Shown one piece after another: positions 24,107-34,806 of a stretch of DNA of 64,000 nt (the first letter of the stretch is position 1; each line of letters opens with the position of its first letter). The notes below the pieces were generated by a model. That model was not told the DNA's origin. It saw only the letters and a program-made list of their open reading frames with translations, and searched no databases. The position numbers and the translations under genes are program-made. The stretch is from Bradyrhizobium sp. Ai1a-2. Its GTDB lineage: Bacteria > Pseudomonadota > Alphaproteobacteria > Rhizobiales > Xanthobacteraceae. The stretch covers positions 1-64,000 of the forward strand of contig NZ_AUEZ01000026.1 in the NCBI RefSeq assembly GCF_000426245.1, written 5' to 3'.

Positions 24107-25567
24107 TCAGACCGCGACGCTCGGCGTCGGAACGAAATCCGGCGCGTCGGTCGATTCATAGTTGAAGGTGACGTCCTTCCAGACCTCGAGCGCCTCGCGC
24201 AGCGGCGTGCAGCTTTGCGCCGCCTTGGCCAGGATCTCCGGCCCCTCATGGACGTAGTCGCGCCCCTCGTTGCGGGCGAGGATCATCGCTTCCAGCGCGA
24301 CGCGGTTGGCGGTGGCGCCCGCTTGGATGCCCTGCGGGTGACCAATGGTGCCGCCGCCGAATTGCAGCACGACATCCTCACCGAGCAGGTCGAGCAACTG
24401 ATGCATCTGGCCGGCATGGATGCCGCCCGAGGCGACCGGCATCAGCTTGTTGAGGCTGGCCCAATGCTGGTCGAAGAACACGCCGTGCTCGAGCTGCATC
24501 GGATTGAAGTCTTCGCGGCAGATGTCGTAGTAACCGCGCGTGGTGTTCGGATCACCCTCGAGCTTGCCGACCACGGTGCCGGCGTGAATGTGATCCACGC
24601 CCGCCAGCCGCATCCACTTGGCGATGACGCGGAACGAGACTCCATGATTGCGCTGCCGCGTGTAGGTGGAGTGGCCGGCGCGGTGCAGATGCAGGATCAT
24701 GTCATTCTTGCGCGCCCATTTGGCCATCGACTGGATCGCGGTGTAGCCGATCACGAGATCGATCATGACGATGGTCGAGCCGAGCTGCCGCGCGAACTCG
24801 GCGCGCTCGTACATGTCCTCCATGGTCGCCGCGGTGACGTTGAGATAGGTGCCCTTGATCTCACCGGTCGCAGCCTGCGCGCGGTTCACCGCCTCCATGC
24901 AGTAGAGGAAGCGCTCGCGCCAATGCATGAAGGGCTGCGAGTTGATGTTCTCGTCGTCCTTGGTGAAATCGAGCCCGCCCTTAAGCGCCTCATAGACGAC
25001 GCGGCCATAGTTGCGGCCGGAGAGGCCGAGCTTCGGCTTCACGGTGGCGCCGAGCAAGGGGCGGCCGAATTTGTCGAGCCGCTCGCGCTCGACCACGATG
25101 CCGGTCGCCGGTCCCTGGAACGTCTTTACATAGGCAACGGGAAGCCGCATGTCCTCGAGCCGCAGCGCCTTCAGCGGCTTGAAGCCGAAGACGTTGCCGA
25201 TGATCGACGCGGTGAGGTTCGCGATCGAGCCCGGCTCGAACAAATCGAGGTCGTAGGCGATGTAGGCGAAATAGCTGCCGGGCGAATTCGGCACCGGATC
25301 GACGCGGTAGCATTTCGCGCGGTATTTTTCCGCCGCCGTCAGGCGGTCGGTCCACACTACGGTCCAGGTCGCGGTCGAGGATTCGCCTGCTACCGCCGCG
25401 CAGGCTTCGGTCGGATCGACGCCGTCCTGCGGCGTAACGCGGAATAGCGCGATGACGTCGGTGTCCTTGGGCTCGTAATCGGGCTCCCAGTAGCCCATCC
25501 GCTTGTATTCCATCACGCCGGATTTGTAGCGATCCTTGCCGCGCAGGGTCATCGACTGCATGTTCAT
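24107..25567 (-). CDS. cbbL: RuBisCO large subunit (form IC)
   Basis: The 486-residue protein carboxylates RuBP, the key CO2-fixing step. The catalytic lysine is in KPKLGLSGRNYG and the carbamylated lysine with metal ligands in GGLDFTKDDENINSQPF. The loop His is in HLHRAGHSTYTRQ, and loop 6 reads VVGKLEGDPNTTRG. The length and N-terminus (MNMQSMTLRGKDRYKSGV) fit red-like form IC of proteobacteria. An AGGAGGA site lies five bases before the ATG at 25567, so the open frame that extends 57 codons further upstream is rejected. Confidence 0.98.
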   Translation of the reverse strand: MNMQSMTLRGKDRYKSGVMEYKRMGYWEPDYEPKDTDVIALFRVTPQDGVDPTEACAAVAGESSTATWTVVWTDRLTAAEKYRAKCYRVDPVPNSPGSYFAYIAYDLDLFEPGSIANLTASIIGNVFGFKPLKALRLEDMRLPVAYVKTFQGPATGIVVERERLDKFGRPLLGATVKPKLGLSGRNYGRVVYEALKGGLDFTKDDENINSQPFMHWRERFLYCMEAVNRAQAATGEIKGTYLNVTAATMEDMYERAEFARQLGSTIVMIDLVIGYTAIQSMAKWARKNDMILHLHRAGHSTYTRQRNHGVSFRVIAKWMRLAGVDHIHAGTVVGKLEGDPNTTRGYYDICREDFNPMQLEHGVFFDQHWASLNKLMPVASGGIHAGQMHQLLDLLGEDVVLQFGGGTIGHPQGIQAGATANRVALEAMILARNEGRDYVHEGPEILAKAAQSCTPLREALEVWKDVTFNYESTDAPDFVPTPSVAV

Positions 25568-25599
25568 ATGGTCCTCCTGAAATTGTTCTGGCGTGCCCC

Positions 25600-26682
25600 T
25601 CACGCTGCTTCGGTCATCGCCCCAATCTGCGGATCGAGCGCGCCGGCGCGGTAGCGCCTCGCCATCTCGGAAAGCGAAATCACCTTGATCTTTCCGGCAT
25701 TGCCCGCGGTACCGAACTGCTCGAAGCGGTCGCGGCAAAGGTCGCGCAAGGCTTCCATCGCGGGTTTCAAGAACTTGCGCGGATCGAATTCGCTTTTCGA
25801 TTGGGTCGCGACCTTGCGGAAGGCGGCCGCCATCGCGAGGCGACAGTCGGTATCGATGTTGACCTTGCGCACGCCGTGCTTGATGCCTCGGACGATCTCA
25901 TCGACCGGAACGCCCCAGGTCTGCGGCATCTCGCCGCCGAACTGGTTGAACATGTCCTGCAATGGCTGCGGCACCGAGGACGAGCCGTGCATCACCAGAT
26001 GCGTGTTCGGCAGCCGCTGGTGGATCTCCTCCACCACGCGCATCGCGAGAATCTCGCCATCGGGCCGCCGTGTGAACTTGTAGGCGCCATGCGAGGTGCC
26101 CATCGCGATCGCGAGCGCATCGACCTTGGTGGCGCGGACGAAGTCGACGGCCTGGCCGGGATCCGTCAGAAGCTGATCATGGCTGAGCTTGCCTTCGGCG
26201 CCGTGGCCGTCTTCCTGCTCCCCGCCGCCATGTTCGAGCGAACCGAGCACGCCAAGCTCGCCCTCGACGGAGGCACCGACCCAATGCGCGATATCGACGA
26301 CGCGGCGGGTGATGTCGACATTGTAGTCATAATCGGCCGCGGTCTTGGCATCGGCCTTCAGCGAGCCGTCCATCATCACCGAAGTGAAGCCGTAGCGGAT
26401 CGCAGTGGCGCAGGTGGATTCCTCGTTGCCATGATCCAGATCCAGGCAGAGCGGTACGTCCGGATGCATCTCCTCGAGCGCATCGATCATCTTCGCCAGC
26501 ATGATGTCGTTCGCATAGGCGCGCGCGCCGCGCGAGGCCTGGATGATGACGGGCGCATCGCAGGCGGCGGCCGCCTCCATGATGGCGAGGCCCTGCTCCA
26601 TATTGTTGATGTTGAAAGCCGGCACGCCGTAGCCGCGCTCGGCGGCATGATCTAACAATTGCCTCAAGGTTATCCGCGCCAT
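25600..26682 (-). CDS. cbbA: Fructose-bisphosphate aldolase, class II (Calvin cycle type)
   Basis: The 360-residue zinc aldolase joins DHAP with GAP (and with E4P to make sedoheptulose bisphosphate) in the Calvin cycle. Metal-site text is LCLDLDHGNEESTC with the catalytic Asp and a His ligand; SVEGELGVLGS and the later GIKHGVRKVNIDTDCRLA also match class II. The ATG at 26682 has an AAGGAG site that overlaps the cbbT stop region, and only two bases separate the two genes. The upstream ORF extension falls inside cbbT and is rejected. Confidence 0.96.
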   Translation of the reverse strand: MARITLRQLLDHAAERGYGVPAFNINNMEQGLAIMEAAAACDAPVIIQASRGARAYANDIMLAKMIDALEEMHPDVPLCLDLDHGNEESTCATAIRYGFTSVMMDGSLKADAKTAADYDYNVDITRRVVDIAHWVGASVEGELGVLGSLEHGGGEQEDGHGAEGKLSHDQLLTDPGQAVDFVRATKVDALAIAMGTSHGAYKFTRRPDGEILAMRVVEEIHQRLPNTHLVMHGSSSVPQPLQDMFNQFGGEMPQTWGVPVDEIVRGIKHGVRKVNIDTDCRLAMAAAFRKVATQSKSEFDPRKFLKPAMEALRDLCRDRFEQFGTAGNAGKIKVISLSEMARRYRAGALDPQIGAMTEAA

Positions 26683-26684
26683 GC

Positions 26685-28702
<2,018 letters not shown>

Positions 28703-28706
<4 letters not shown>

Positions 28707-29578
28707 ATCGTTCGCCTCTTTCGTTCCACCAGTTGCAGGATCAGCGGGGTGAGGATGAGCTGCATCGCGAGGTCGAGCTTGGCGCCATGGATCACGATGG
28801 AATTGGCGCGCGACATGAAGCTGTGCGGGATCATCGAGAGCAGATAGGGAAAATCGATGCCGCGCGGGTTCTTCAGCCGGATCACCACCATCGATTCGTC
28901 CGGCGTCGGAATCCAGCGCGCGATGAACGGATTCGACGTGTCGACCGTCGGCACGCGCTGGAAGTTGATGTCGGTCTCCGTGAACTGCGGACAGATGTAG
29001 TTCACATAATCAGGCATGCGCCGCAGGATGGTGTCGGTCACGGCTTCGGTGGAATAGCCGCGGTGGCTGCGGTCGCGATGCAGCTTCTGGATCCATTCGA
29101 GATTGATGACAGGCACGACGCCGATCTTGAGGTCGGCATATTTGGCGACGTTCACCTTTTCGGTGACGACGGCGCCGTGCAGCCCTTCATAGAACAGGAG
29201 ATCGGAATTCTCTGGCAGCGGCTCCCATTTGGTGAAAGTGCCGGGATCCCCGCGGTATAGCCGCGCCTCCTCTTCGTCGTGCACGTAGTGCCGCGTCGTG
29301 CCGGTGCCGGACTCGCTGTAGTCGCGGAACAGCTTTTCGAGCTCCTCGAACAAATTGGTATCGGGGCTGAAATGGCTGAAATGCTTGTTGCCGAGCTCGG
29401 CCTCCTCCACCATCCTGGTGCGCATCTCGGCGCGATCGTAGCGGTGGAAGGCATCGCCCTCGACATAGGCGGCGCTGACATTCTCGCGTCGGAAGATGTT
29501 CTCGAAGGTCTTCCGGACCGACGTCGTTCCGGCGCCGGAAGACCCCGTGACCGATATGATGGGATGACGCCGCGACAT
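28703..29578 (-). CDS. cbbP: Phosphoribulokinase (prokaryotic class I)
   Basis: The 291-residue kinase makes RuBP from ribulose-5-phosphate and ATP. The phosphate loop is GSSGAGTTS near residue 12, and catalytic/base region residues are in VEGDAFHRYDRAEM and FYEGLHGAVVTEKVNVAKY. The size marks it as the bacterial hexameric-octameric class that responds to NADH rather than the plant thioredoxin-regulated type. It overlaps cbbT and follows cbbF by 11 bases. A GGAGG site lies just upstream of its ATG. Confidence 0.96.
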
Positions 29579-29589
29579 GCCGGCCTCCT

Positions 29590-30645
29590 TCAGCGAAACA
29601 GTCCGCGGCGCGCGAACAACGGCGCGTCGGCGTTTTCGAATAGCGGCTCGACACCTTCGTGCATCACCTCGATGCCGCGCACAGTACGCGGCGATCCCAT
29701 GATCAAGGGCACCCGCTGGTGTGGCGTCCGCGCCGAAAGTTCGAGGATACGCGCCCGCCCGCTGGAGGCCGCGCCATCAGCCCATTCCATGATCAGCGCC
29801 ACCGGATGGGCTTCGTAGAGCAGGCGCAGGCGGCCCTCGCGGTAGCCCGGACGCGCATCGGCCGGATAGAGAAACACCCCGCCACGGACCAGGATGCGGT
29901 AGGCTTCCGCCACCAGCGAGCCGATCCAGCGCATGTTGAAATCGCGGCCGCACTCGCCATTGGCGCCGGCGAGGCATTCGTCGATATAGCCGCGCACCGC
30001 TCCGCTCCAGTGCCGGCGGTTCGAGGCGTTGATCGCGAACTCCGGCGTGTCGGGCGGAATGCGGACGCCGCGCCCGGTCAGCACGAATTCTCGCCTGGGG
30101 GGATACAGGGTGAAGACATCGACGCGCTGGTCCAGTGCCAGCACCAGCACGGTCTGCGGGCCATAGATGAAGCAGCCGGCGGCGATCTGCGCGGTGCCGG
30201 GCTCGAAGAAGGTCGAGAGGATATCGCGCGCTTTGGGCCGGATCGAAAAGATGGTGCCGACCGAGATGTTGTTCGCAAGATTGGCCGAGCCGTCGAGCGG
30301 GTCGATCGCAACACAAAGCGGCGCCTCGGCGTCGAGCGTCTCCGGTAGTTCCACTTCCTCGGAGAGCACGGCGGCCACCGGCGCTGTGCGCAGGGCGCCA
30401 AGCATCAGCCGATCTGCGACAATATCGATGTCCTTTTGGGTGTCGCCGTCGGGATTGACCGCGCCGTCCCGGCCGGTGATGCCGACCAGCGGGCCCGAGG
30501 CGATGACGCCTGCGAGTTCGACCGCGGCCACGGCCAGCGCCTCGACTACCGCGACGGCGGCGGTGCGAACGGTATCCTGACGCGCGGGGTCGTCGAGATA
30601 GGCATGCAATGCAGGAAGATGATCCACGGCCGCTCTCCCATTCAT
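29590..30645 (-). CDS. cbbF: Fructose-1,6-bisphosphatase, class I
   Basis: The 351-residue enzyme dephosphorylates FBP (and probably SBP) in the Calvin cycle. The metal-binding motif DPLDGSANLANNISVGTIFS is complete and is preceded by EEVELPETLDAEAPLCVAI. The substrate-site text GYIDECLAGANGECGRDFNM and the late YRILVRGGVFLYPADARPGY also match. It is the first gene of the minus-strand cbb operon. Its GAGAGGG ribosome site and ATG at 30645 lie opposite the divergent cbbR gene. Confidence 0.95.
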   Translation of the reverse strand: MNGRAAVDHLPALHAYLDDPARQDTVRTAAVAVVEALAVAAVELAGVIASGPLVGITGRDGAVNPDGDTQKDIDIVADRLMLGALRTAPVAAVLSEEVELPETLDAEAPLCVAIDPLDGSANLANNISVGTIFSIRPKARDILSTFFEPGTAQIAAGCFIYGPQTVLVLALDQRVDVFTLYPPRREFVLTGRGVRIPPDTPEFAINASNRRHWSGAVRGYIDECLAGANGECGRDFNMRWIGSLVAEAYRILVRGGVFLYPADARPGYREGRLRLLYEAHPVALIMEWADGAASSGRARILELSARTPHQRVPLIMGSPRTVRGIEVMHEGVEPLFENADAPLFARRGLFR

Positions 30646-30780
30646 CGAGCCCTCTCGACGGGGCTTCGCTTGAGGCGGCTCCGGGCAGAGTCGCTGTCGC
30701 CACTATCAACGCGCGAATTGTCGGATTAGTGAAATTTTAATATCTTAAGGGTGGCCAAAGTATTTTTTATGGAGGTGCCC
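30646..30780. promoter_or_regulatory. cbbF-cbbR divergent control region
   Basis: An AT-rich island around 30724-30750 stands out in the GC-rich region. It contains TTA-N8-TTA (30726-30739), which includes a T-N11-A LysR-type half motif (30727/30739), and the palindromic TTAATATCTTAA (30737-30748). This is where CbbR would bind to control both its own gene and the operon. The assignment is by position and pattern only. Confidence 0.6.
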
Positions 30781-31707
30781 ATGCCGGGACATTTCTCGCG
30801 CGACCTCACCATTCGTCAGTTGCGCGCGCTGACCGCTGTGCATGCGGCGGGCTCGATCACGGGCGCAGCGAACCGGCTCAACCTCACCCAGCCCGCGGTC
30901 ACCCTGCAGCTTCGCAACCTGCAGGAACTCGCCGGCCTGCCGCTGATCCAGCGTACCGGCGAAGGCATGGCGCTGACCGACGCGGGCCGCACCGTTCTTG
31001 CACTGGTCGAGCGCATCGAATCCGCGCTCGCCGACTGCGAACAGTCGCTCGACATGATCGCGGGCAAGAGCGGCGGGCGTGTCGCCATGGGCGCGGTCAG
31101 CACCGCGAAATACTTCGTGCCGTTCGCGATCGCGGCGTTCTCGCAGCGCTACCCGAAGATCGATGTGACGCTGAGGATCGGCAACCGCGAAGACATCCGC
31201 GACGCGCTACGCGGCTACGATCTCGATATCGCCGTGATGGGGCAGCCGCCTGCGGATATCGAGGTCGAGATGCGTCCGCTCGGCAGGCATCCGCACGTGA
31301 TCATCGCCGCCGCCGATCATCGGCTCAATGGAAAGAAGCGCGTCGCCGCTGCGGATCTCGCCAGCGAGACCTTCATCACCCGCGAGCACGGCTCCGGCAC
31401 GCGGATGCTGATGGAACAGTTCTTCCAGAAGCACCGGATCGAGCCCAAGATCGGCATGGCCATGGACAGCAACGAGACCATCAAGCAGGCGGTGATGGCC
31501 GGGCTCGGCATCGCCTTCATTTCCCAGCACACGGTGTTCCACGAACTGGAGGAAGGACGGCTGGCGGTGCTCAAGGTCGCAGGCCTGCCCGTGATGCGCC
31601 AATGGCACGCGATCCGCCGCGCCGACAAGATCCTGCTGCCGCCGGCGCAGGCGATGCTGGAGTTTTTGGGGAAGGAAGGCTCGCGCTATCTGCCGAATGT
31701 GCGGTAG
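30781..31707 (+). CDS. cbbR: LysR-type regulator CbbR
   Basis: The 308-residue LysR protein has an N-terminal helix-turn-helix (LRALTAVHAAGSITGAANRL with NLTQPAVTLQLRNLQ) and a two-lobed effector domain. It is transcribed divergently from cbbF, the classic position of the Calvin-operon activator. Effectors of CbbR are sugar phosphates or NADPH in other bacteria. The ATG at 30781 is chosen because GGAGG precedes it; Mets lie at 30769 and 30751 too. The convergent neighbour is pcaG, separated by a family D repeat. Confidence 0.9.
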   Translation: MPGHFSRDLTIRQLRALTAVHAAGSITGAANRLNLTQPAVTLQLRNLQELAGLPLIQRTGEGMALTDAGRTVLALVERIESALADCEQSLDMIAGKSGGRVAMGAVSTAKYFVPFAIAAFSQRYPKIDVTLRIGNREDIRDALRGYDLDIAVMGQPPADIEVEMRPLGRHPHVIIAAADHRLNGKKRVAAADLASETFITREHGSGTRMLMEQFFQKHRIEPKIGMAMDSNETIKQAVMAGLGIAFISQHTVFHELEEGRLAVLKVAGLPVMRQWHAIRRADKILLPPAQAMLEFLGKEGSRYLPNVR

Positions 31708-31715
31708 CGGCAACC

Positions 31716-31800
31716 CGTCATTGCGAGCGGAGCGAAGCAATCCATGCCTCCACTTGCGGAGAGATGGATTGCTTCGTCGCTCCGCTCCTCGCAATGACGG
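31716..31800. repeat. Palindromic repeat, family D
   Basis: Arms CGTCATTGCGAGCGGAGCGA and CTCCGCTCCTCGCAATGACG pair across a centre rich in GGATTGCTTCG. It fills the gap between the convergent cbbR and pcaG genes. Confidence 0.8.
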
Positions 31801-31807
31801 CCGGGAA

Positions 31808-32407
31808 TTACACGTCGAAGAACACTGTCTCGTTGTCACCCTGCAGGTGGATGTCGAGCACGTAGGTCGGATTCGACGCCGCCTTCCTGGCGATCAAAGT
31901 GGCGCGGCGATCCGCCGGCACCAACGCCAGCACGGGGTCGGCGGCATTGGCCGCTTCGTCGTCGAAATAGATCCGCGTGTAGAGATGCAGCAGCATGCCG
32001 CGCGCATACACCGCGAGCAGAATGTGCGGCGCCTGCGGCGTGCCGTCCGGATCGGGCACCGGCCCGGGCTTGATGGTATCGAAGCAATAGCCGCCCTTGG
32101 CATCGGTGCCGACGCGGCCGAAGCCCTTGAACGAACTGTTGGGCAGCGCGCGGGCATCCTGCGGATCGGAGAACCGGCCCTGCGCGTCGGCCTGCCAGAT
32201 CTCCAGCATGCAGTCCGGCACCGGCACGCCGTCGCCGTCATAAACGATACCCTCGACGCGGATGCGCTCGCCGGAAACATCCGGCGTGATCAGGTTGTTG
32301 GTGAAGGCGTCGTTCCATGCGTATTCGCCGTTCGGCGTCAGTCCGTATTTGAAATACGGGCCGACGGTCTGCGATGGCGTGATGCCGTCCGGCCGCTGCT
32401 CGCTCAC
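31808..32407 (-). CDS. pcaG: Protocatechuate 3,4-dioxygenase, alpha subunit
   Basis: The 199-residue subunit belongs to the intradiol dioxygenases. It opens with TPSQTVGPYFKYGL and has the central LEIWQADAQGRF typical of the fold. It lacks the full Tyr/Tyr/His/His iron site, which sits in the beta subunit PcaH. The (alpha-beta)n complex cleaves protocatechuate to 3-carboxy-cis,cis-muconate. Its ATG overlaps the pcaH stop by four bases, so the two are coupled. Confidence 0.95.
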   Translation of the reverse strand: MSEQRPDGITPSQTVGPYFKYGLTPNGEYAWNDAFTNNLITPDVSGERIRVEGIVYDGDGVPVPDCMLEIWQADAQGRFSDPQDARALPNSSFKGFGRVGTDAKGGYCFDTIKPGPVPDPDGTPQAPHILLAVYARGMLLHLYTRIYFDDEAANAADPVLALVPADRRATLIARKAASNPTYVLDIHLQGDNETVFFDV

Positions 32408-33108
32408 GATTTATTCTCCATCGGCGTCGCGTTCCTGCCGCGCAGGACAATGTTGAAGCGGTAGCACAGCGCCCATTCCGGCTGGGTGTTCTCGAGATCG
32501 AACGAGGAGATCATCCGCGCGCGCGCCTTCTCATCCGTCACCGAGTTGAAGATCGGGTCGAACGGAAACAGGGGATCGCCGGGGAAATACATCTGCGTCA
32601 CCAGGCGCGAGATGAAGGTATGGCCGAACACCGAGAAATGGATGTGGGCCGGGCGCCAGGCGTTGTGGTGATTGCCCCAGGGATAGGCGCCGGGCTTGAC
32701 GGTGACGAACCGGTAATAGCCGCTTGCATCGGTCTGCGCGCGGCCGGCGCCGGTGAAGTTCGGATCGAGCGGCGCCGGATGCTGGTCGACGACATGGACG
32801 TAGCGGCCGCAGGCATTGGCCTGCCACAACTCCACCAGCGCGTTCGGCACGCCGCGGCCGTCTTCGTCGAGCACATGACCGTGCACGATGATGCGTTCGC
32901 CGAGCGGCTCGCCCTTGTGCTGGATGGTGAGGTCGTTGTCGTTCTCGCGCACCGTCTCGTGGCCATAGACTGGGCCGGTCAGTTCGGAGAGCGTTTGCCG
33001 GATCGGGATCAGCGGCTTCTGCGGCGCGCGCTTGATCGTCGAGCGATAGCCCGGCGACAGCCGCGGCGGATGCGCCGCGAGCGATTGCAGCGGATAGAGC
33101 AAGGTCAT
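32404..33108 (-). CDS. pcaH: Protocatechuate 3,4-dioxygenase, beta subunit
   Basis: The 234-residue catalytic subunit carries the Fe(III) site. Two His ligands are in RPAHIHFSVFG, and Tyr ligands are in the ACGRYVHVVDQH region and in SGYYRFVTVKPGAYPWGNHH. It catalyses intradiol cleavage of protocatechuate, the entry to the beta-ketoadipate pathway for lignin-derived aromatics. The ATG at 33108 has a GGGAGGA site. An upstream 15-codon extension is rejected. A TATAAT-like box and a small palindrome lie upstream at 33158-33170. Confidence 0.95.
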   Translation of the reverse strand: MTLLYPLQSLAAHPPRLSPGYRSTIKRAPQKPLIPIRQTLSELTGPVYGHETVRENDNDLTIQHKGEPLGERIIVHGHVLDEDGRGVPNALVELWQANACGRYVHVVDQHPAPLDPNFTGAGRAQTDASGYYRFVTVKPGAYPWGNHHNAWRPAHIHFSVFGHTFISRLVTQMYFPGDPLFPFDPIFNSVTDEKARARMISSFDLENTQPEWALCYRFNIVLRGRNATPMENKS

Positions 33109-33157
33109 AACGATTTCCTCCCTGGCGCTCCTTGCCGGTGAGCCAGCCGCCAAATCA

Positions 33158-33170
33158 TTATAGGATATAA
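33158..33170 (-). promoter_or_regulatory. Possible pcaH promoter/operator
   Basis: TTATAGGATATAA is a near-perfect palindrome (TTATA/TATAA arms). On the minus strand it contains TATAAT, a consensus -10 box, about 50 bases before pcaH. No clear -35 box is visible, and no Pca regulator gene is nearby. Confidence 0.4.
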
Positions 33171-33205
33171 CTAACCCGGAAAAGCGGTGTTTTGCTTTTC
33201 CGTCC

Positions 33206-33290
33206 CGTCATTGCGAGCGCAGCGAAGCAATCCGTCTCGCCGCTTGCGGAGGTATGGATTGCTTCGTCGCTCCGCTCCTCGCAACGACGG
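33206..33290. repeat. Palindromic repeat, family D
   Basis: It has the same design as at 31716-31800, with arms CGTCATTGCGAGCGCAGCGA and CTCCGCTCCTCGCAACGACG. It separates pcaH from pcaF. Confidence 0.8.
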
Positions 33291-33297
33291 AGAGAGG

Positions 33298-34506
33298 TCA
33301 ATTCAGCTTCTCGATCGCCGCTGCAACGCCCTGGCCGACGCCGACGCACATGGTTGCCAAGGCAAGCTTCCCGCCCCGCTTCTCCATGCCATGCACCGCG
33401 GTCAAAGCAAGCCGCGCGCCGCTCATGCCAAGGGGATGACCGAGCGCGATCGCGCCACCATGCGGGTTCACGAAGTCGGCATCCTCCTTGACCCCGAGCT
33501 GGCGCAGGCAGGCTATGCCCTGCGAGGCGAAGGCCTCATTGAGCTCGATCAAATCGAAATCAGTGATCTTGAGCCCGAGCCGCTCCATCAATTTGCGCGT
33601 CGCCGGCACCGGGCCGATGCCCATGATGCGCGGCGGCACCGCGGCGGACGCAAGCCCGAGGATGCGCGCCCGCGGCGTCAATCCGTGCTTCTTCACGGCG
33701 GCCTCGGAGGCGAGGATCATGGCGGCGGCGCCATCATTGACGCCGGAGGCGTTGCCCGCCGTCACCGTGCCGGGATTGCGCACCACTGGCTTGAGCTTGG
33801 CGAGGCCTTCCAGCGTCGTCTCCGGACGCGGATGCTCGTCCTTGTCGACGGTAATGGGGCCCGCCTTGCCGCCGGGCGCCGACACCGGCGTGATCTCCTC
33901 GGCGAAATAGCCGGCCGCGATTGCAGCACCCGCGCGCTGCTGCGAGCGGATCGCGAACGCGTCCTGGTCGGCGCGCGAGACCTGGAATTCCTCGGCGACG
34001 TTCTCGCCGGTCTCCGGCATCGCATCGACGCCATACTGCGCCTTCATCAAGGGATTGATGAAGCGCCAGCCGATCGTGGTGTCGAAGATTTCCGCCGAGC
34101 GCGAGAATGCTTCCGCCGCCTTGCCCATCACGAAGGGCGCCCGCGTCATCGATTCGACGCCGCCAGCGATCGCGAAATCAATCTCGCCGGCGCGGATGGC
34201 GCGGCCGGCAGCGCCGACCGCGTCGAGACCGGAGGCGCAAAGCCGGTTCAGCGTCTGGCCGGGAACCGTATCAGGCATGCCCGCGAGCAGCAGCGCCATG
34301 CGCGCAACGTTGCGGTTGTCCTCGCCTGCCTGATTGGCGCAGCCGAAAAAGACCTCGTCCACCTGCGACCAGTCCAGGTTCGGATGCTTGGCCATCAGCG
34401 CCTTGATCGGGGTGGCGGCGAGATCGTCGGTGCGCACCTTGGCGAGCGATCCTCCGAAGCGGCCGATCGGGGTCCGGACGGCATCGCAGATATATACATC
34501 ACGCAT
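33298..34506 (-). CDS. pcaF: 3-oxoadipyl-CoA thiolase
   Basis: The 402-residue thiolase cleaves beta-ketoadipyl-CoA to succinyl-CoA and acetyl-CoA, the last step of the pathway begun by PcaHG. The nucleophilic Cys is in TLNRLCASGLDAVGAA, and the second-half His and Cys in GGAIALGHPLGMSGAR and ATMCVGVGQG. The length and the PFVMGKAAEAFSRS region fit the PcaF/PaaJ group; a generic acetyl-CoA acyltransferase is the alternative. pcaB, pcaC, pcaD and pcaIJ are not in the window. It precedes pcaH on the same strand with a family D repeat between. Confidence 0.88.
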   Translation of the reverse strand: MRDVYICDAVRTPIGRFGGSLAKVRTDDLAATPIKALMAKHPNLDWSQVDEVFFGCANQAGEDNRNVARMALLLAGMPDTVPGQTLNRLCASGLDAVGAAGRAIRAGEIDFAIAGGVESMTRAPFVMGKAAEAFSRSAEIFDTTIGWRFINPLMKAQYGVDAMPETGENVAEEFQVSRADQDAFAIRSQQRAGAAIAAGYFAEEITPVSAPGGKAGPITVDKDEHPRPETTLEGLAKLKPVVRNPGTVTAGNASGVNDGAAAMILASEAAVKKHGLTPRARILGLASAAVPPRIMGIGPVPATRKLMERLGLKITDFDLIELNEAFASQGIACLRQLGVKEDADFVNPHGGAIALGHPLGMSGARLALTAVHGMEKRGGKLALATMCVGVGQGVAAAIEKLN

Positions 34507-34806
34507 TGATTTCTCTCCCTGATTGCCGCCGGTTCGGCGCTAGAGGCTTGGATTGGACCGAGTTTTAGGAGCGGGTTGGCAGGAGGTCAATTGAGGGGAA
34601 CGCGCCCCTCGCCCGCGTTCAAGACGTGGAGAGGGTGGAAAACCCGCAATCACAGGGCAAAGCGGTGGGACGGAAGAGCGAAATTCTGTAGTTTCCGCCC
34701 CCTGGAGCCTTATCGGTTCTGCTTGAAGAAGAACCGGGCTCCAGATTCTTGTCTTGACGCGTTTTCTTCACGCGAACCGGTGTCCACTTCTCTCGAAAAC
34801 GCTCTA
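34507..34806. other. Gene-free stretch between pcaF and mutS
   Basis: The pcaF and mutS genes diverge across these 300 bases. The right third is a family B repeat (34702-34806); the left 195 bases hold no feature that I can identify beyond promoter space for both genes. Confidence 0.5.
34702..34806. repeat. Dispersed palindromic repeat, family B (full copy) abutting mutS
   Basis: A hairpin with arms CTGGAGCC (34702-34709) and GGCTCCAG (34737-34744), plus inner CGGTTCT/AGAACCG, is followed by GACGCGTTTTCTTCACGCG and CTCGAAAACGCTCTA. The mutS ATG begins immediately after it, at 34807. Homologous copies lie at 4203, 45045 and 55469 (reversed). Confidence 0.8.

Noticed and set aside
23540..25447. 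Plus-strand 635-codon frame opposite cbbS-cbbL
   Set aside because: It is a shadow of the RuBisCO genes, made long by high third-position GC.
34576..34806. 77-codon N-terminal extension of mutS
   Set aside because: It runs through a palindromic repeat and has no similarity to MutS N-termini.
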